Of a stretch of 64,000 nt of DNA, positions 53,074 to 64,000 are shown piece after piece; positions within the stretch are counted from its first letter, which is position 1, and each line of letters starts with the position of its first letter. The stretch is taken from contig OZ036017.1 in NCBI GenBank assembly GCA_964035015.1, positions 1,363,501 to 1,427,500 of the forward strand, read 5' to 3'. This DNA is from Corallium rubrum. Taxonomy: Eukaryota; Cnidaria; Anthozoa; Scleralcyonacea; Coralliidae. A model generated the notes under the pieces. That model was not told where the DNA came from, did no database searches, and saw only the letters and a list, made by a program, of their open reading frames with translations. Made by a program: the position numbers and the translations under genes.

Positions 53074-53544
53074 AGTGCCTATGAAACGAAAATTAAGTTT
53101 GTCTTATTTGAAAGAACACTTAAAATGATAGAGTAACATCTTTTGAATTTTTTCGTTTCCTTGCTTCGTTCTTGAGATATTTCAAGTTATTTGATAAACA
53201 AATTAAACATTTTGACGTCACATGTGCATAACGAGTTACCGGAGAAGGTAATGTATCTTTGCTATTAGCAAACATAATCACTTGAAAATTCTACATGTTT
53301 GTTGTGGGAGAAACACACCCACATGCTTCCTACGAATTATTTTGGTTTGGTAATAGCAACGATCTATAACTTTTCCCGATATGTCATTATGCATGTTTGA
53401 CGTCAAGATGTTTAATTTGCATATCAAATGAACTGAAATATCTCAAGAACGAAGCAAGGAAACGAAAAACTGCAAAAGATGTTACTCTGTCATTTTAAGT
53501 GTTCTTTCAAATAAGACAGACTTAATTTTCGTTTCATAGGCACT
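53074..53544. mobile_element. TTAA-flanked long inverted-repeat MITE, copy 2
   Basis: Paralogue of 29057-29533, with TTAA at 53070-53073 and 53545-53548. Confidence 0.65.
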
Positions 53545-53548
53545 TTAA

Positions 53549-55098
53549 TTCAGACGAATTTAATTCATATTAACTTCGTCGATTAGTCGACGTCAATGCG
53601 ACTTCGCTTTATGCGACGAATTTAATTAGACGAATTTAATGGTTTGTGTAAACGAGCGAAGATTTTGTCGAAACGAGAAGACTGCAACGAAAATTAATTT
53701 AACAGCACTAGAAATTCTAGTCTCCTTCCCAGACGTTTTGTGGGGGGACAAAAGCCCACAAGACGTCTGCGAAGGAGACTATAGAAATCCATGCATTTAA
53801 TTCGATACAGCGTTACGGCGGCATCTAAAACGAACACGCATTTCAGGCGTTGTATCCGTCTAATCATGACGGATGCAACGTTTTAGACGAATTTAACTTC
53901 CAGACCCGTTTAGAATAGACCCTTTTAAGGTTATTACCGCCAAGACGAAAGGGGTGCAAAACCATTGGGGCAAGCGCGCGATCATGCCTATTGATTCTTG
54001 TTAAAATCGCGGTAAAACTCGTAGAGCAAGAAGTATATCGCTTTGGCTTTTGTCAAATGCGTCTTTAATCGTCGTTTGAGGTAGTATTCTGTGAGTTGGA
54101 TCCCCCGAATATTCGTTTCTTAATTCGAAACCATTATCGCTGACAGTCAACCTGAAGAAACGCTGTGATACGAAGATTTCCTCAGTTGAACGGTGCATGG
54201 CTGTGCTGTATGTTTTACCGCAATCTAGAGGTAAACGTAGCTTGATTGTAATCTTTAACTTATTTGAAACATTTTATTGTAAATATAGTTAGTTATATAC
54301 TGAATTTTTATATAAACTTTAGTTTCTGTATATTCTTTTAGTTTTTTAGAACATTTTTAAAACATTATTACTATTCTGCATTTACATAATTGTGTAAATA
54401 GGTAGATAACACGGCCTAATGAAAAGCAACCATTTTTCTTTTGTAATATATAATTAAGTTGATTACCTACCGTGAATTTTAAATAAATAAATAAATAAAT
54501 CTCGTTCCCAAAGCCAAATTTGCCAGGCCGCGCGGCGTTTTACCTTGTCTAGATATTGCGACTTAATTATGTTTAACTGTTATAAAGTCGCCTTGTTATA
54601 TGCGTCACTTATAAATCTTTCGCTGAATATGTTCGTTCTGTAGAAATAAGTAGCCATCTACATATTTAGGAGGCGTCGGTCTTCTCCACTGTTTCGCAGC
54701 TGTTGGTGGTACAGTGATTAGCGCATGTGGCTTCAACTCTGTTTTGTTTGTTTCCTGCTCGGCGCAGTTATATATCTGATTAAAAAAATTAATTTCATCC
54801 ATGCAGACAGCATGTGAGAAGAGTGTTTCCAGTTTGACTCTACTAAACAGTCCTGTATAGTAACACTGGACCAATGAGATAGCCCTCAGTGCACCACTGG
54901 GAAGAACAGTTTATATATGATTGATAGGGTTATCCACTCTATGATAAGGGCCTGTTTATATGGAGGCAAGTTATCCAGCCAGGCGAGTTACTCGGTACAT
55001 GGCGAGTTCCCGGTCGCTAGAACAAGCACTGTTTAATTCCCACCACAGTGTTTATATGAGACAGATGAGTAACTCACCTTGGCAAGGGAGTAGCTAAT
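53549..55098. other. Intron of Y2 (counterpart of 29538-31085)
   Basis: Near-identical copy, including the small antisense frames at 54001-54198 and 54605-54874 and the probable LINE tail at 54243-54498. The 35-base palindrome is weakened here by two changes. Confidence 0.5.
53718..53781. mobile_element. 64-bp hairpin MITE, copy 2
   Basis: Paralogue of 29707-29770. Flanks TAGAAATTC and TAGAAATCC differ by one base. Confidence 0.6.
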
Positions 55099-55803
55099 GG
55101 TCGTGGGTCGTGGGTAAAATGTCGTGGGTCGTGGGTAAAAAGTCGCGGGTCGTGGGTAAAAAGTCGTGGGTCTTGATTTTTTCCAAACGCACACGGCGTT
55201 TCCGCGGACTTATTTAAATGCAATTACTAATATTTCGAAAACTATAGCTTAAAACAACACAAAATTTAGCGAGAATGGTCGGAAGCGCCGTGTGCGTATA
55301 CAATATATTGCTCTGCATGACGTTCAGTCACGCTTTACAATAATTTTCACGCACATTTGTTTGCATGGGCAGAATTAAGTACGTAGTCAGAATACTTTTC
55401 AACGTAAAGTTTCCAAAATATCAGCTTTCGATTAAACAAGTTTCAGAGTCACTTAGCTCGCTCAGGCGGTTGGTTCTATAATAGCATGGAAACGCGGGTT
55501 TCAAATTTAACTCACCCATGACCCGTCGATATCTCCGTAATGCGCATGCAGTAGCGATTGTGATTCACCTTTAAATTATTTAGTATATTCGTATTCCTTT
55601 TAATATTGATGTTGATAATACTTCTGATTGTAATATTTAATGTTTTCGATTACTCTTCACAATGCAATCACCTTCGCCAAGTCTGTGCAAAATCCACTCC
55701 CCCCGAATAGCTATTCAATTTATTAAACTTCAATAACACAACTTCTATAATTTATTCACAATTTTTGGGAAAAATCACGACCCACGACTTTTTATCCAAG
55801 ACC
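55099..55803. mobile_element. Inverted-repeat element with GTCGTGGGT ends, copy 2
   Basis: Paralogue of 31086-31791. Confidence 0.45.
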
Positions 55804-55812
55804 TTTTTACCA

Positions 55813-55966
55813 CCTACCTACCTACCTACCCACCTACCTACCTACCTACCTACCTACCTACCTACCTACCTACCTACCTACCTACCTACCTACCTACCTA
55901 CCTACCTACCTACCTACCTACCTACCTACCTACCTACCTACCTACCTACCTACCTACCTATCTACC
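55813..55966. repeat. (CCTA)n microsatellite, copy 2
   Basis: Counterpart of 31797-31957 with a similar number of units. Confidence 0.95.
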
Positions 55967-56111
55967 TTACTTACTTACTTACTTAAACCTGCTTACTAAA
56001 ATCTGCTTACTAACTCATGAATAAATAGTATTTTATTTATTTTTATTTATACAACTTTCGTTAGTGGAATACATTAATAAAAACTAATTAATTAATAACT
56101 AAAATTAGTAA

Positions 56112-57358
56112 TCCCTAAGCCGGGCGACGGGCCGACGGCCCGGAGCCCGGTGAGGGTGCTAATCTCGACACGCATGGAGCCATTTTACACGCGTGGACAA
56201 ACGTGATATGCGAACGAATTCCTGTGATCTGAATATTTATTTATTTATTTGTATATATGTGTGGACGGACCATGCGCGGTTAAGATTGTGGGGCACTGGG
56301 GACAATATAGTTCTTGACAAAAAGATTTGAACCAACAACATAATTTATTCTTGACAAAAAGACTTGAGAAAGGGTTTTTTGGGAAACGTATATCACTTTT
56401 GAAAGAACAGAAACAAATCAACGTCTACGTATAAAGCAAAACAACGTCTTGAGTAGAAGGAAACCCGTCAAACCGAAACTCAAAAGGAGGAGAAAGCAAG
56501 AGTGAAACTTGAAAACCGACGAAGAAATAAAGGCCGGCGAAACGGTTTAAGTTTACGGTAAAAATATAGAGCAGCCGCTCTCAGTAATCACGAACATTTA
56601 GTAGCAAAACTGTTCGAGTTTCCCACTTTCCTTACGTATATCCTATCACTGTTAATTTTGTTTTCTCTTTTGTGTGTCCTTAAAATTTTATCTGTGGCTG
56701 CCGTCTTAATATCTTTTTTCAAATAGTTTTCTTATTGTCAAAACCACTTGTGACTAACGTAGCTTGTCCATAATTTGGCATAAAAATCGGAAAAGGAGCA
56801 TTTTTTCTTCTGTAAAACGTACAAATGCTGTTGAAATATTTATTAACATGTAGGTGAAAACAATTTCAGCACTTTGAAATGTCATAAAAGAATATTGCCG
56901 TGGCAGGCTGCCAGGTTTGAAAAAATTTTTCAGATGCTGTAGCGATGTTTTTTGTAAACATGGAAAGAAAGAAGTGTACAATATAACCCTAATATTTTGA
57001 GAAAATTTTCCCGCCTTCCTCGGTAGTCTGGTGGTTAACATAGTCGACTTGCACGGTAATATGGTCGAGTTCAAACCCTGGAAGCGACGTGCAATTTCCT
57101 TTATCTCAATATTTTTCACGAAATATCATCCTTAAATTTTTCTTTGTTCCTCGTTACCTTTTCCTTCAAAAAATAGATTTATTAAAACTGCAGTTTTTTT
57201 ATTTCAAATATTCTACTAGCATTAAAACTATATTTTAATCAACAGGAGTGACTATTTCCAGTCCCCCAATAAAAAAGAGCGCAAGGGGAATATCAGGAGG
57301 TATTTACAAAAATTCATGCAAAAGTGGGCGAGGGGTTATTGCGTTCATGTATTTCTAG
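56112..57358. mobile_element. Helitron-like non-autonomous element H3
   Basis: Paralogue of H2 lacking the nested 300-bp MITE; one ACTAA (near 56755) marks the empty site. Ends TCCCTAAGCC and TTTCTAG, inserted between A and T. Confidence 0.55.
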
Positions 57359-57946
57359 TATAATGGTAATAATACAAATAGTAATGACATTAACAAAGCA
57401 GTTCACAACGTGGGTCATCAACAACAGAGCGTTACTCCAAACAGGGTTGATGCCCAAATAATCTTAAAGCAAAAATAATTTAAACAATATAATAAAAAAT
57501 TTTAAACAATAATTGGCCCTTAATGTCCTAATAATAACATTGCCTAAATTTATTCAAGTTTCTGACCATAGAACATTTAGGGCACACAGCTTTCCAGGTG
57601 CAAACATTATCTTGGTCGAAAGTTGTTTTCAGTGCTGTATGTGGTATTGATTGTATAAAGCAGTCTTAAATGAAGATACGGATGTCAAGGATCTAACTGA
57701 TTCCAGCAGGGCATTCCATGAAGCCATATTATAAACTTATAAGTTTATATTGTTAAATACCCTCTTCATTACAAACAATAAAATATTTAAAATGTTTACA
57801 TGTTTAAAAAAGTGTAAAAGTGAACTTGCAAAGAGACGACTAATTATATCACATAATTAATCAATAAGTAATTCGACTGTTGAATGTCTTAAAAGTATAG
57901 ACAATATATACTGTATTACTTAGAAAAAAGTTTGTTGATGTTTTAG
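57359..57946. other. Intron upstream of exon D2
   Basis: Copy of 33650-34238; nothing recognised. Confidence 0.5.
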
Positions 57947-58123
57947 AAAAGTGCTCGGATCCTAAAAGAAGCACAAACGCTCGATTGACAGGAAACGAAT
58001 TCTATGATGGAAAAGAGGTGAAGTTCGACTGTGCAACGAGAAATTATGTTCTGGTTCCGCAAACATCCTCGAAATTAACTTGCAACAACGGAAAATGGAA
58101 TGGGAGAATTCCTTCGTGTAAAG
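57947..58123 (+). CDS. Sushi/CCP module exon D2
   Basis: A 59-codon CCP module, same splice sites and protein as D1, phase 1 at both ends, all framework residues intact. In this cassette it follows B3 directly because C is missing. Confidence 0.83.
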
Positions 58124-58318
58124 GTAAATGTATTTTAGAATTAAAGAGTCCATGAGGCGAAAAACATTTTACCAGTTCTGAACAGATCAGTATGACAATA
58201 GCATTCACGACAAATTTCAAGCAAATCTGTTGCATAGTCTGAGACTTGCAAAGCTTGCCATGGCTTATCCGTTTTTGAAGAAATTAATCATCGGTTAAAG
58301 TGCTTGGTGACGTATTTC

Positions 58319-60084
58319 AGACTTGAAATATTCTAGAACTTGAAATAATCTAAGAATTGAAATATTCTAGAACTTGAAATATTCTAGGACTTGAAATATT
58401 CTAGAACTTGAAATATTCTCGGACTTGAAATATTCTACAACTTGAAATATTCTAGAACTTGAAATAATCTAAGAATTAGGACTTGAAATAATCTAAGAAT
58501 TGAAATATTCTAGGACTTGAAATATTCTAGAACTTGAAATATTCTGGGACTTGAAATATTCTAGGACTTGAAATATTCTAGAACTTGAAATATTCTAGGA
58601 CTTGAAATATTCTAGAACTTGAAATATTCTAGAACTTGAAATATTCTTGGACTTGAAATATTCTAGGATTTGAAATATGCTAGGACTTGAAATATTCTAG
58701 GACTTGAAATATTCTAGAACTTGAAATATTCTAGACCTTGAAATATTCTAGGACTTGAAATATTCTAGAACTTGAAATATTCTAGCACTTGGAATATTCT
58801 AAGAATTTAAATATTCTAGAACTTGAAATATTCTAGAACTTGAAATATTCTAGGACTTGAAATATTCTAAGAATTGAAATATTCTAGGACTTAAAATATT
58901 CTAAGACTTGAAATATTCTAGGACTTGAATTATTCTAAGATTTGAAATATTCTAAGAATTGAAATATTCTAGGACTTAAAATATTCTAAGATTTGAAATA
59001 TTCTAGGACTTAAGATATTCTAAGATTTGAATATTCTAAGACTTGAAATATTCTAGAAGTTGAAATATTCTAAGAATTGAAATATTCTAGGACTTAAAAT
59101 ATTCTAAGTTTTGAAATATTTTAATAATTGATATATTCTAGGATTTGAAATTTTCTAAGATTTGAAATCCACGTTCTTTCAAAACTATATGTCCAAACCG
59201 TAATAATTCTCGTAGTCTAACCCGCAGCATTACTTGCCGTTTTTAGTATTTATTTCTATATTGCATGTATGTTGTATATTGTGTAAGTTTTATTAGAATT
59301 TTTGACTTTAACTTTTATATTTTTGGGCCCGCAGTAATTGGCCTTCACGCTGTTGCGGTGACCCTGCCATAGGTTTAAATTTGTATTTGAATGGTCCTTG
59401 TTTTAGTTTATTTTGTGATACCATACATGTATTTAGTCAAGTCTATGGCGAAGCTAATAAAATAAAATAAAATAAATATTTTTAAGACTTGAAATATTCT
59501 AGGACTTGAGATAATCTGACTTGAAATATTCCAGAACTTGAAATATTCTGGTACTTGAAATATTCTAGAACTTGAAATATTCTAGAACTTGAAATATTCT
59601 ACAGAACTTGAAATATTCTTGGACTTGAAATATTCTAGAACTTGAAATATTCTACAGAACTTGAAATATTCTTGGACTTGAAATATTCTAGGAGTTGAAA
59701 TATTCTGACTTGAAATATTCTAGAACTTGAAATATTCTGACTTGAAATATTCTAGAACTTGAAATATTCTAGGACTTGAGATATTCTAAGAATTGAAATA
59801 TTCTAAGAATTGAAATATTCTAAGAATTGAAATATTGCAGGACTTGAAATATTCTAGAACTTGAAATATTCTAGAACTTGAGATATTCTAAGACTTGAAA
59901 TATTCTAGAACTTAAAATATTCTAGGATTGAAATATTCTAAGAAGTTAAATATTCTAGGACTTAAAATATTCTAGGACTTGAAATACTCTAGAACTTGAA
60001 ATATTCTAGAACTTGAAATATTCTAGGACTTGAAGTATTCTAAGAATTGAAATATTCTATGACTTGAAATATTCTAGGACTTGA
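58319..60084. repeat. 17-bp minisatellite, copy 2
   Basis: Counterpart of 34611-36384, with the same LINE-tail interruption at about 59169-59480. Confidence 0.93.
59169..59480 (+). mobile_element. LINE 3' UTR fragment, copy 2
   Basis: Counterpart of 35466-35776. Confidence 0.4.
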
Positions 60085-60316
60085 AATATTCCATTTATTT
60101 CTAATATTTTATTTCAAGTGCTGTAAAAGCAGTTCAACATCCCTCCCCCCTACCGAGAGTACGTTACTGAGATTACTGAGGTACGTTACTGAGATTTCAA
60201 GTTTTCTCACGTGGTACAATCCAGTGTTTCTGATTGGGCAATTTTCGCACAATTATTCCCGGTCATTCCCGCGACTTCTATTAATTGGTTTACTTTTCCT
60301 CTGTTCTGTTTTCCAG

Positions 60317-60484
60317 CACCGTGCAGCAGGGTGGGAAGAATACGTAATAGTATTACAATATCGTACGGCACTAAACATGGTTCTTATACGTCTTTCGAAT
60401 GCTATCGTGGCTACAAATTGATTGGTTCCCGGCGCATTGATTGCAATGATGGAAAATGGACGAATTCTGTTCCAAAATGTTCAG
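60317..60484 (+). CDS. Sushi/CCP module exon E2
   Basis: A 56-codon CCP module between TTTTCCAG and GTACATAA, phase 1 at both ends. Four Cys and the Trp (TGG at 60457-60459) are intact, unlike E1. This shows that the Arg in E1 is the derived state. Confidence 0.83.
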
Positions 60485-60694
60485 GTACATAAAAATACCA
60501 TTTTTGTATGCATAGATACATTAATGCAACCAAACGGGTTGATAAAAAGGATAAAAATAAGAGCTCAGCTCAAAATTTTTAAATGAAGAGCCATATCACA
60601 AGACTATACAATATAAATCGATTTTACTGACGTTTCGTTATTTAACCAGCAACAATTTCAGAGCTGGCGAATGAAAGAATTACAAATGAGTATC
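60485..60694. other. Intron start after exon E2
   Basis: Copy of 36773-36982; nothing recognised. Confidence 0.4.
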
Positions 60695-60897
60695 GGGCCT
60701 CATCAGTGTAGTGCTGATGAGCAGGATGAAGGCAACTGCTATTTACAGTCACCTTTGGTGCCTCACAAATTGTGGGACATCAAAAGCATGCCAGAGCGCT
60801 CAAACTGCAAGCAGTGAGCGTGCGCACAAAGCGTAAGCAGCAATGGCTCATCCTGTAGAGCGCTCAATATGACCTAAAGGCCATAGAGCGTTATCTA

Positions 60898-60943
60898 ACT
60901 ACAGACGGTACCGTTTCGGCCTTTCGGGCCTCATCAGTGTAGT
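60898..60943 (-). ncRNA. Type I hammerhead ribozyme, Y2 unit junction 1
   Basis: Same core and stems as 37186-37231. Confidence 0.85.
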
Positions 60944-61128
60944 GCTGATGAGCAGGATGAAGGTAACTGCTATTTACAGTCACCTTTGGTGCCTCACAAA
61001 TTGTGGTACATCAAAACTATGCCAGAGCGCTCAAACTGCAAGCAGTGAGCGTGCGCACAATGCGTAAGCAGCAATGGCTCATCCTGTAGAGCGCTCAATA
61101 TGATCTAAAGGTCATAGAGCGTTATCTA

Positions 61129-61174
61129 ACTACAGACGGTACCGTTTCGGCCTTTCGGGCCTCATCAGTGTAGT
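61129..61174 (-). ncRNA. Type I hammerhead ribozyme, Y2 unit junction 2
   Basis: Same core and stems as 37186-37231. Confidence 0.85.
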
Positions 61175-61352
61175 GCTGATGAGCAGGATGAAGGTAACTG
61201 CTATTTACAGTCACCTTTGGTGCCTCACAAATTGTGGGACATCAAAACCATGCCAGAGCGCTCAAACTGCAAGCAGTGAGCGTGCGCACAATGCGTAAGC
61301 AGCAATGGCTCATCCTGTAGAGCGCTCAATATGACCTAAAGGCCATAGAGCG

Positions 61353-61613
<261 letters not shown>

Positions 61614-61706
61614 TATCTAGTCTCATATTGCTTACAACGGGTGAAAAATATAGGATTACAAACGGTCAAAAAAGGGATCAAAGTACATTTTACTAAAATT
61701 GTAAAG

Positions 61707-62053
61707 CTAAAACAGAGGAAGAGGTACAGAAGAAATGTTTTCATTGAGGGAAGGTTTGTATTGAGAAATTAGCAAACTCTCGAGCGGTAAGAGTTCAAAC
61801 TGGTTGGAGTCAGATTTAGAAGAAGATGTAACAGAGAAATCAGCTGGGGAGATGGTGTGAAGAGTGTTTCGTGAATGGGATAGAATGCTAGAAAGTTGAG
61901 AGACTTCATAGTTAAAGGAGAACGTCCCATATGTTCCGAGATATGCGCATGGAGATGTCGGCGTGTTTGACCGATATTATACAAAGCTGAGCAGCATTGA
62001 CACTTGTATTTATAGACAATACATAGGTTGCACAGGTAATTTTGGCCACCAGT
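61707..62053 (-). pseudogene. Penelope-like element, GIY-YIG endonuclease fragment, copy 2
   Basis: Counterpart of 38534-38880, with the same frameshift and stop. Confidence 0.7.
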
Positions 62054-62079
62054 GTATATTTGACGCTACTCTGGCTTAA

Positions 62080-62782
62080 GGTAATTCCTCGGTAATTCTT
62101 CCAGGAGTGAAAAGATGCTGAAACTTTCCAGTATTAAAGTTTATGATATGTTCATAACAAAATAACAAAAAATAAATTGGGGTCGCCGAACTCGTTTACT
62201 GTAAAATACAGCTGCCAGTAAATCATGATGTTTTCCCAATTTGTAGCTATTTTGGCCAACTTTTGATTTCGTCTTCGAAAAAAGCCTTCATAAAAACACT
62301 TAGTTTATACTGACTGGAAAAATATTTGATATTTTAGATGCACTTATATATGAACTATTTGTTGGCAATAACTAATGGAAGAAAATTTGGCTAAAAATAA
62401 CAATTGACAAACATTTTTCTACCCTCTTTCTTGTTACATGTTTTTTGAAGCCGCAGAACGAAAAACGTACGATATTTCGAATTCTTGAAGTGATTTTTTT
62501 CTCTATTCTTTTATATATGCTGTAGAGCTGGTGGACGAAATGAAAAAAATTGGGGCTAACCAAGTGTCTTTGTGAGCTATATATACAAAACCACGCAACA
62601 AATTATTTTTTTCAGAAACCTAAAATTAAGTTAATATCCTCTTGTCAAAGTTATTATTAGCCGATTTAGCCTCCTTAGCGACATTTTTATGTGTTTTCGT
62701 CACTAACACTCAGCTACATCTTGAATTAGCATTGCAGAATTGTGCGCAGAAAAGCTACGCAATGCAAAACTGAGGAATCGCC
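62080..62782. mobile_element. 703-bp TTAA-flanked element, copy 2
   Basis: Counterpart of 38907-39609, same length. TTAA at 62076-62079 and 62783-62786. Confidence 0.75.
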
Positions 62783-62786
62783 TTAA

Positions 62787-64000
62787 AACTGTAGTAGCGT
62801 CAACCTATGTTGGATTCTTCACCTGGTTGCGTTGGGAATTTATTTGATGGCTTTATATCTTAACTTCGACCATGCATAGTTTTACCTTTATAAGTGGCTA
62901 GTTAATTTTGGGCCCTATGCGTGTATATTCAACATACAATCAATGAAAAAACATCTTTAAATATCATTTTAAATTATACAATATTGCATAAACATAATCG
63001 TTTAACCGCGCCCTCCGCCTTCTCAGTCATGGTGTATCACAACACCATGTGTAGTTAGAAAAGCAATGTATAATGTAGAGTGCCATACTTTCTCTACCAC
63101 AACATTGAAAAGGGGGTGGGGGACCTACAATAGTTCATAGCAGAAGGGTTTTGTCACTGATTGTAGTTTAACTCTTTACCTAGCTACCGTATCGTTTGTT
63201 TTCGAACGAAGCGGACTTCAGTATTTTACCTAGACTTTCTTAAAGTCTTTTTCAAACATTTTTGACCTTTCGACATTTTTGACCTTTCGGTTCCTCGTTG
63301 AAAAGGACTTTTCCCACCTGCAGCGCGCCAGAATTTACCGCTGAATTTTTCGACCGGTGACGTAATTCGGGAAGTAATAATATTCAGGCTAAATTGCTAT
63401 GCAAGTGCTATCTTTGGTAGCCAGGCTATATCTTTGGAAGTTGGAGTTAAACAGACTCTTGAAAACGTTTTAGTAGGGGTAGAACCACTTTCCATTGCAT
63501 GCACGACAACCCGAAACACGTCAAAACAGGACGATGTACATTTCAGCGATTTCCCGCCAGAATATTTAATTAGATTCAAAAACCTGCAAGCGAAACAAGT
63601 CCGCCTCTTTCCTCCCGCTTTTCCGCTCTCCCGCCTTTCCGCTCGCCCGCAAAAACTAGCACTAAGAGGCGGGCTTGGACCAAGTCTATATTTTACCCTG
63701 TCTAACGCCAGATGATTTTACTCGTCAAGTGGAGAGCCCTCGATAGTAAAGGAGTTAACTAACCTTAACTCTTTGTCTACTGTATCGTTCGTGGCGAAGA
63801 GTTAAAGCTACTCTGGTTTAAAAGTGTAGTAGTGTTAAGCTATGTCGGACTCTTCGCCTGGTTGTGTTTCGAATTTATTTGATAACTTTATATATCTTAA
63901 GTTATTTAAAGTTTTTCCTGCATGTTGCTTATGCATCACTTATGAGAATACGAATACCAAATGTATTTATACTAATAATACACATGAAAAAATTTCTCAA
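62787..64000. other. Intron of Y2 to window end
   Basis: Counterpart of 39614-40826. The next A-type exon would be expected a few hundred bases beyond the window. Small frames at 63397-63715 are as unsupported as their Y1 copies. Confidence 0.5.

Larger units (their letters stand above)
60695..61356 (-). repeat. 231-bp tandem repeat with hammerhead ribozymes, copy 2 (2.9 units)
   Basis: Units start at 60695, 60926 and 61157, in the order a, b, final variant. Compared with Y1 exactly one a-b pair (462 bases) is missing. The first unit again has half a ribozyme. Confidence 0.88.

Overview
The window is AT-rich metazoan nuclear DNA: GT-AG introns, very long microsatellites and a dense load of LINE, BEL/Pao, Penelope-like, Helitron-like, SINE and small inverted-repeat elements. 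The style of the repeats and of the many sushi (CCP) exons suggests a marine invertebrate, most likely a cnidarian, but no diagnostic host gene is present, so the species and even the phylum are inference.

The only convincing host gene runs on the + strand. It is a fragment of a large multi-CCP (sushi domain) gene, seen as isolated single-module exons of 168-177 bp. All are flanked by phase-1 introns, so modules can be added or lost without a frameshift. The exons fall into a repeating cassette A-B-C-D-E. Cassette part X (exons A and B) occurs near 1-3270, 21194-26505 (A lost) and 41050-44247. Part Y (exons C, D, E) occurs at 26505-41050 and again, almost identical but without C, from 53045 to the window end. 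The window starts and ends inside this gene; neither its start codon nor its stop is visible.

Between the first and second X copies lies a nest of retroelements (3272-21193). An old, 5'-truncated LINE is split by a second LINE (ORF1 plus PHD-EN-RT ORF2, both decayed) that itself carries a Helitron-like insertion. The old LINE is split again by an almost intact BEL/Pao LTR retrotransposon with 216-bp LTRs and a CATAT target duplication. A third LINE with an intact 980-aa ORF sits in the (GAGT)n tract that forms the old LINE's 3' tail. Between the third X copy and the second Y copy (44248-53047) three head-to-tail copies of another LINE are separated by (GAGT)n arrays. The innermost copy is intact, with three ORFs.

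The most unusual items are: (1) a 231-bp tandem repeat in an intron, every full junction of which carries a complete type I hammerhead ribozyme on the - strand, next to and on the same strand as a Penelope-like GIY-YIG fragment; (2) a 1.6-kb element bounded by inverted tRNA-like sequences and carrying a SANT/Myb-like ORF; (3) LINEs that appear to use their own (GAGT)n tails as landing sites; (4) several small transposons whose empty sites can be read directly in the paralogous copies. No CRISPR, operon or prokaryotic signals are present.
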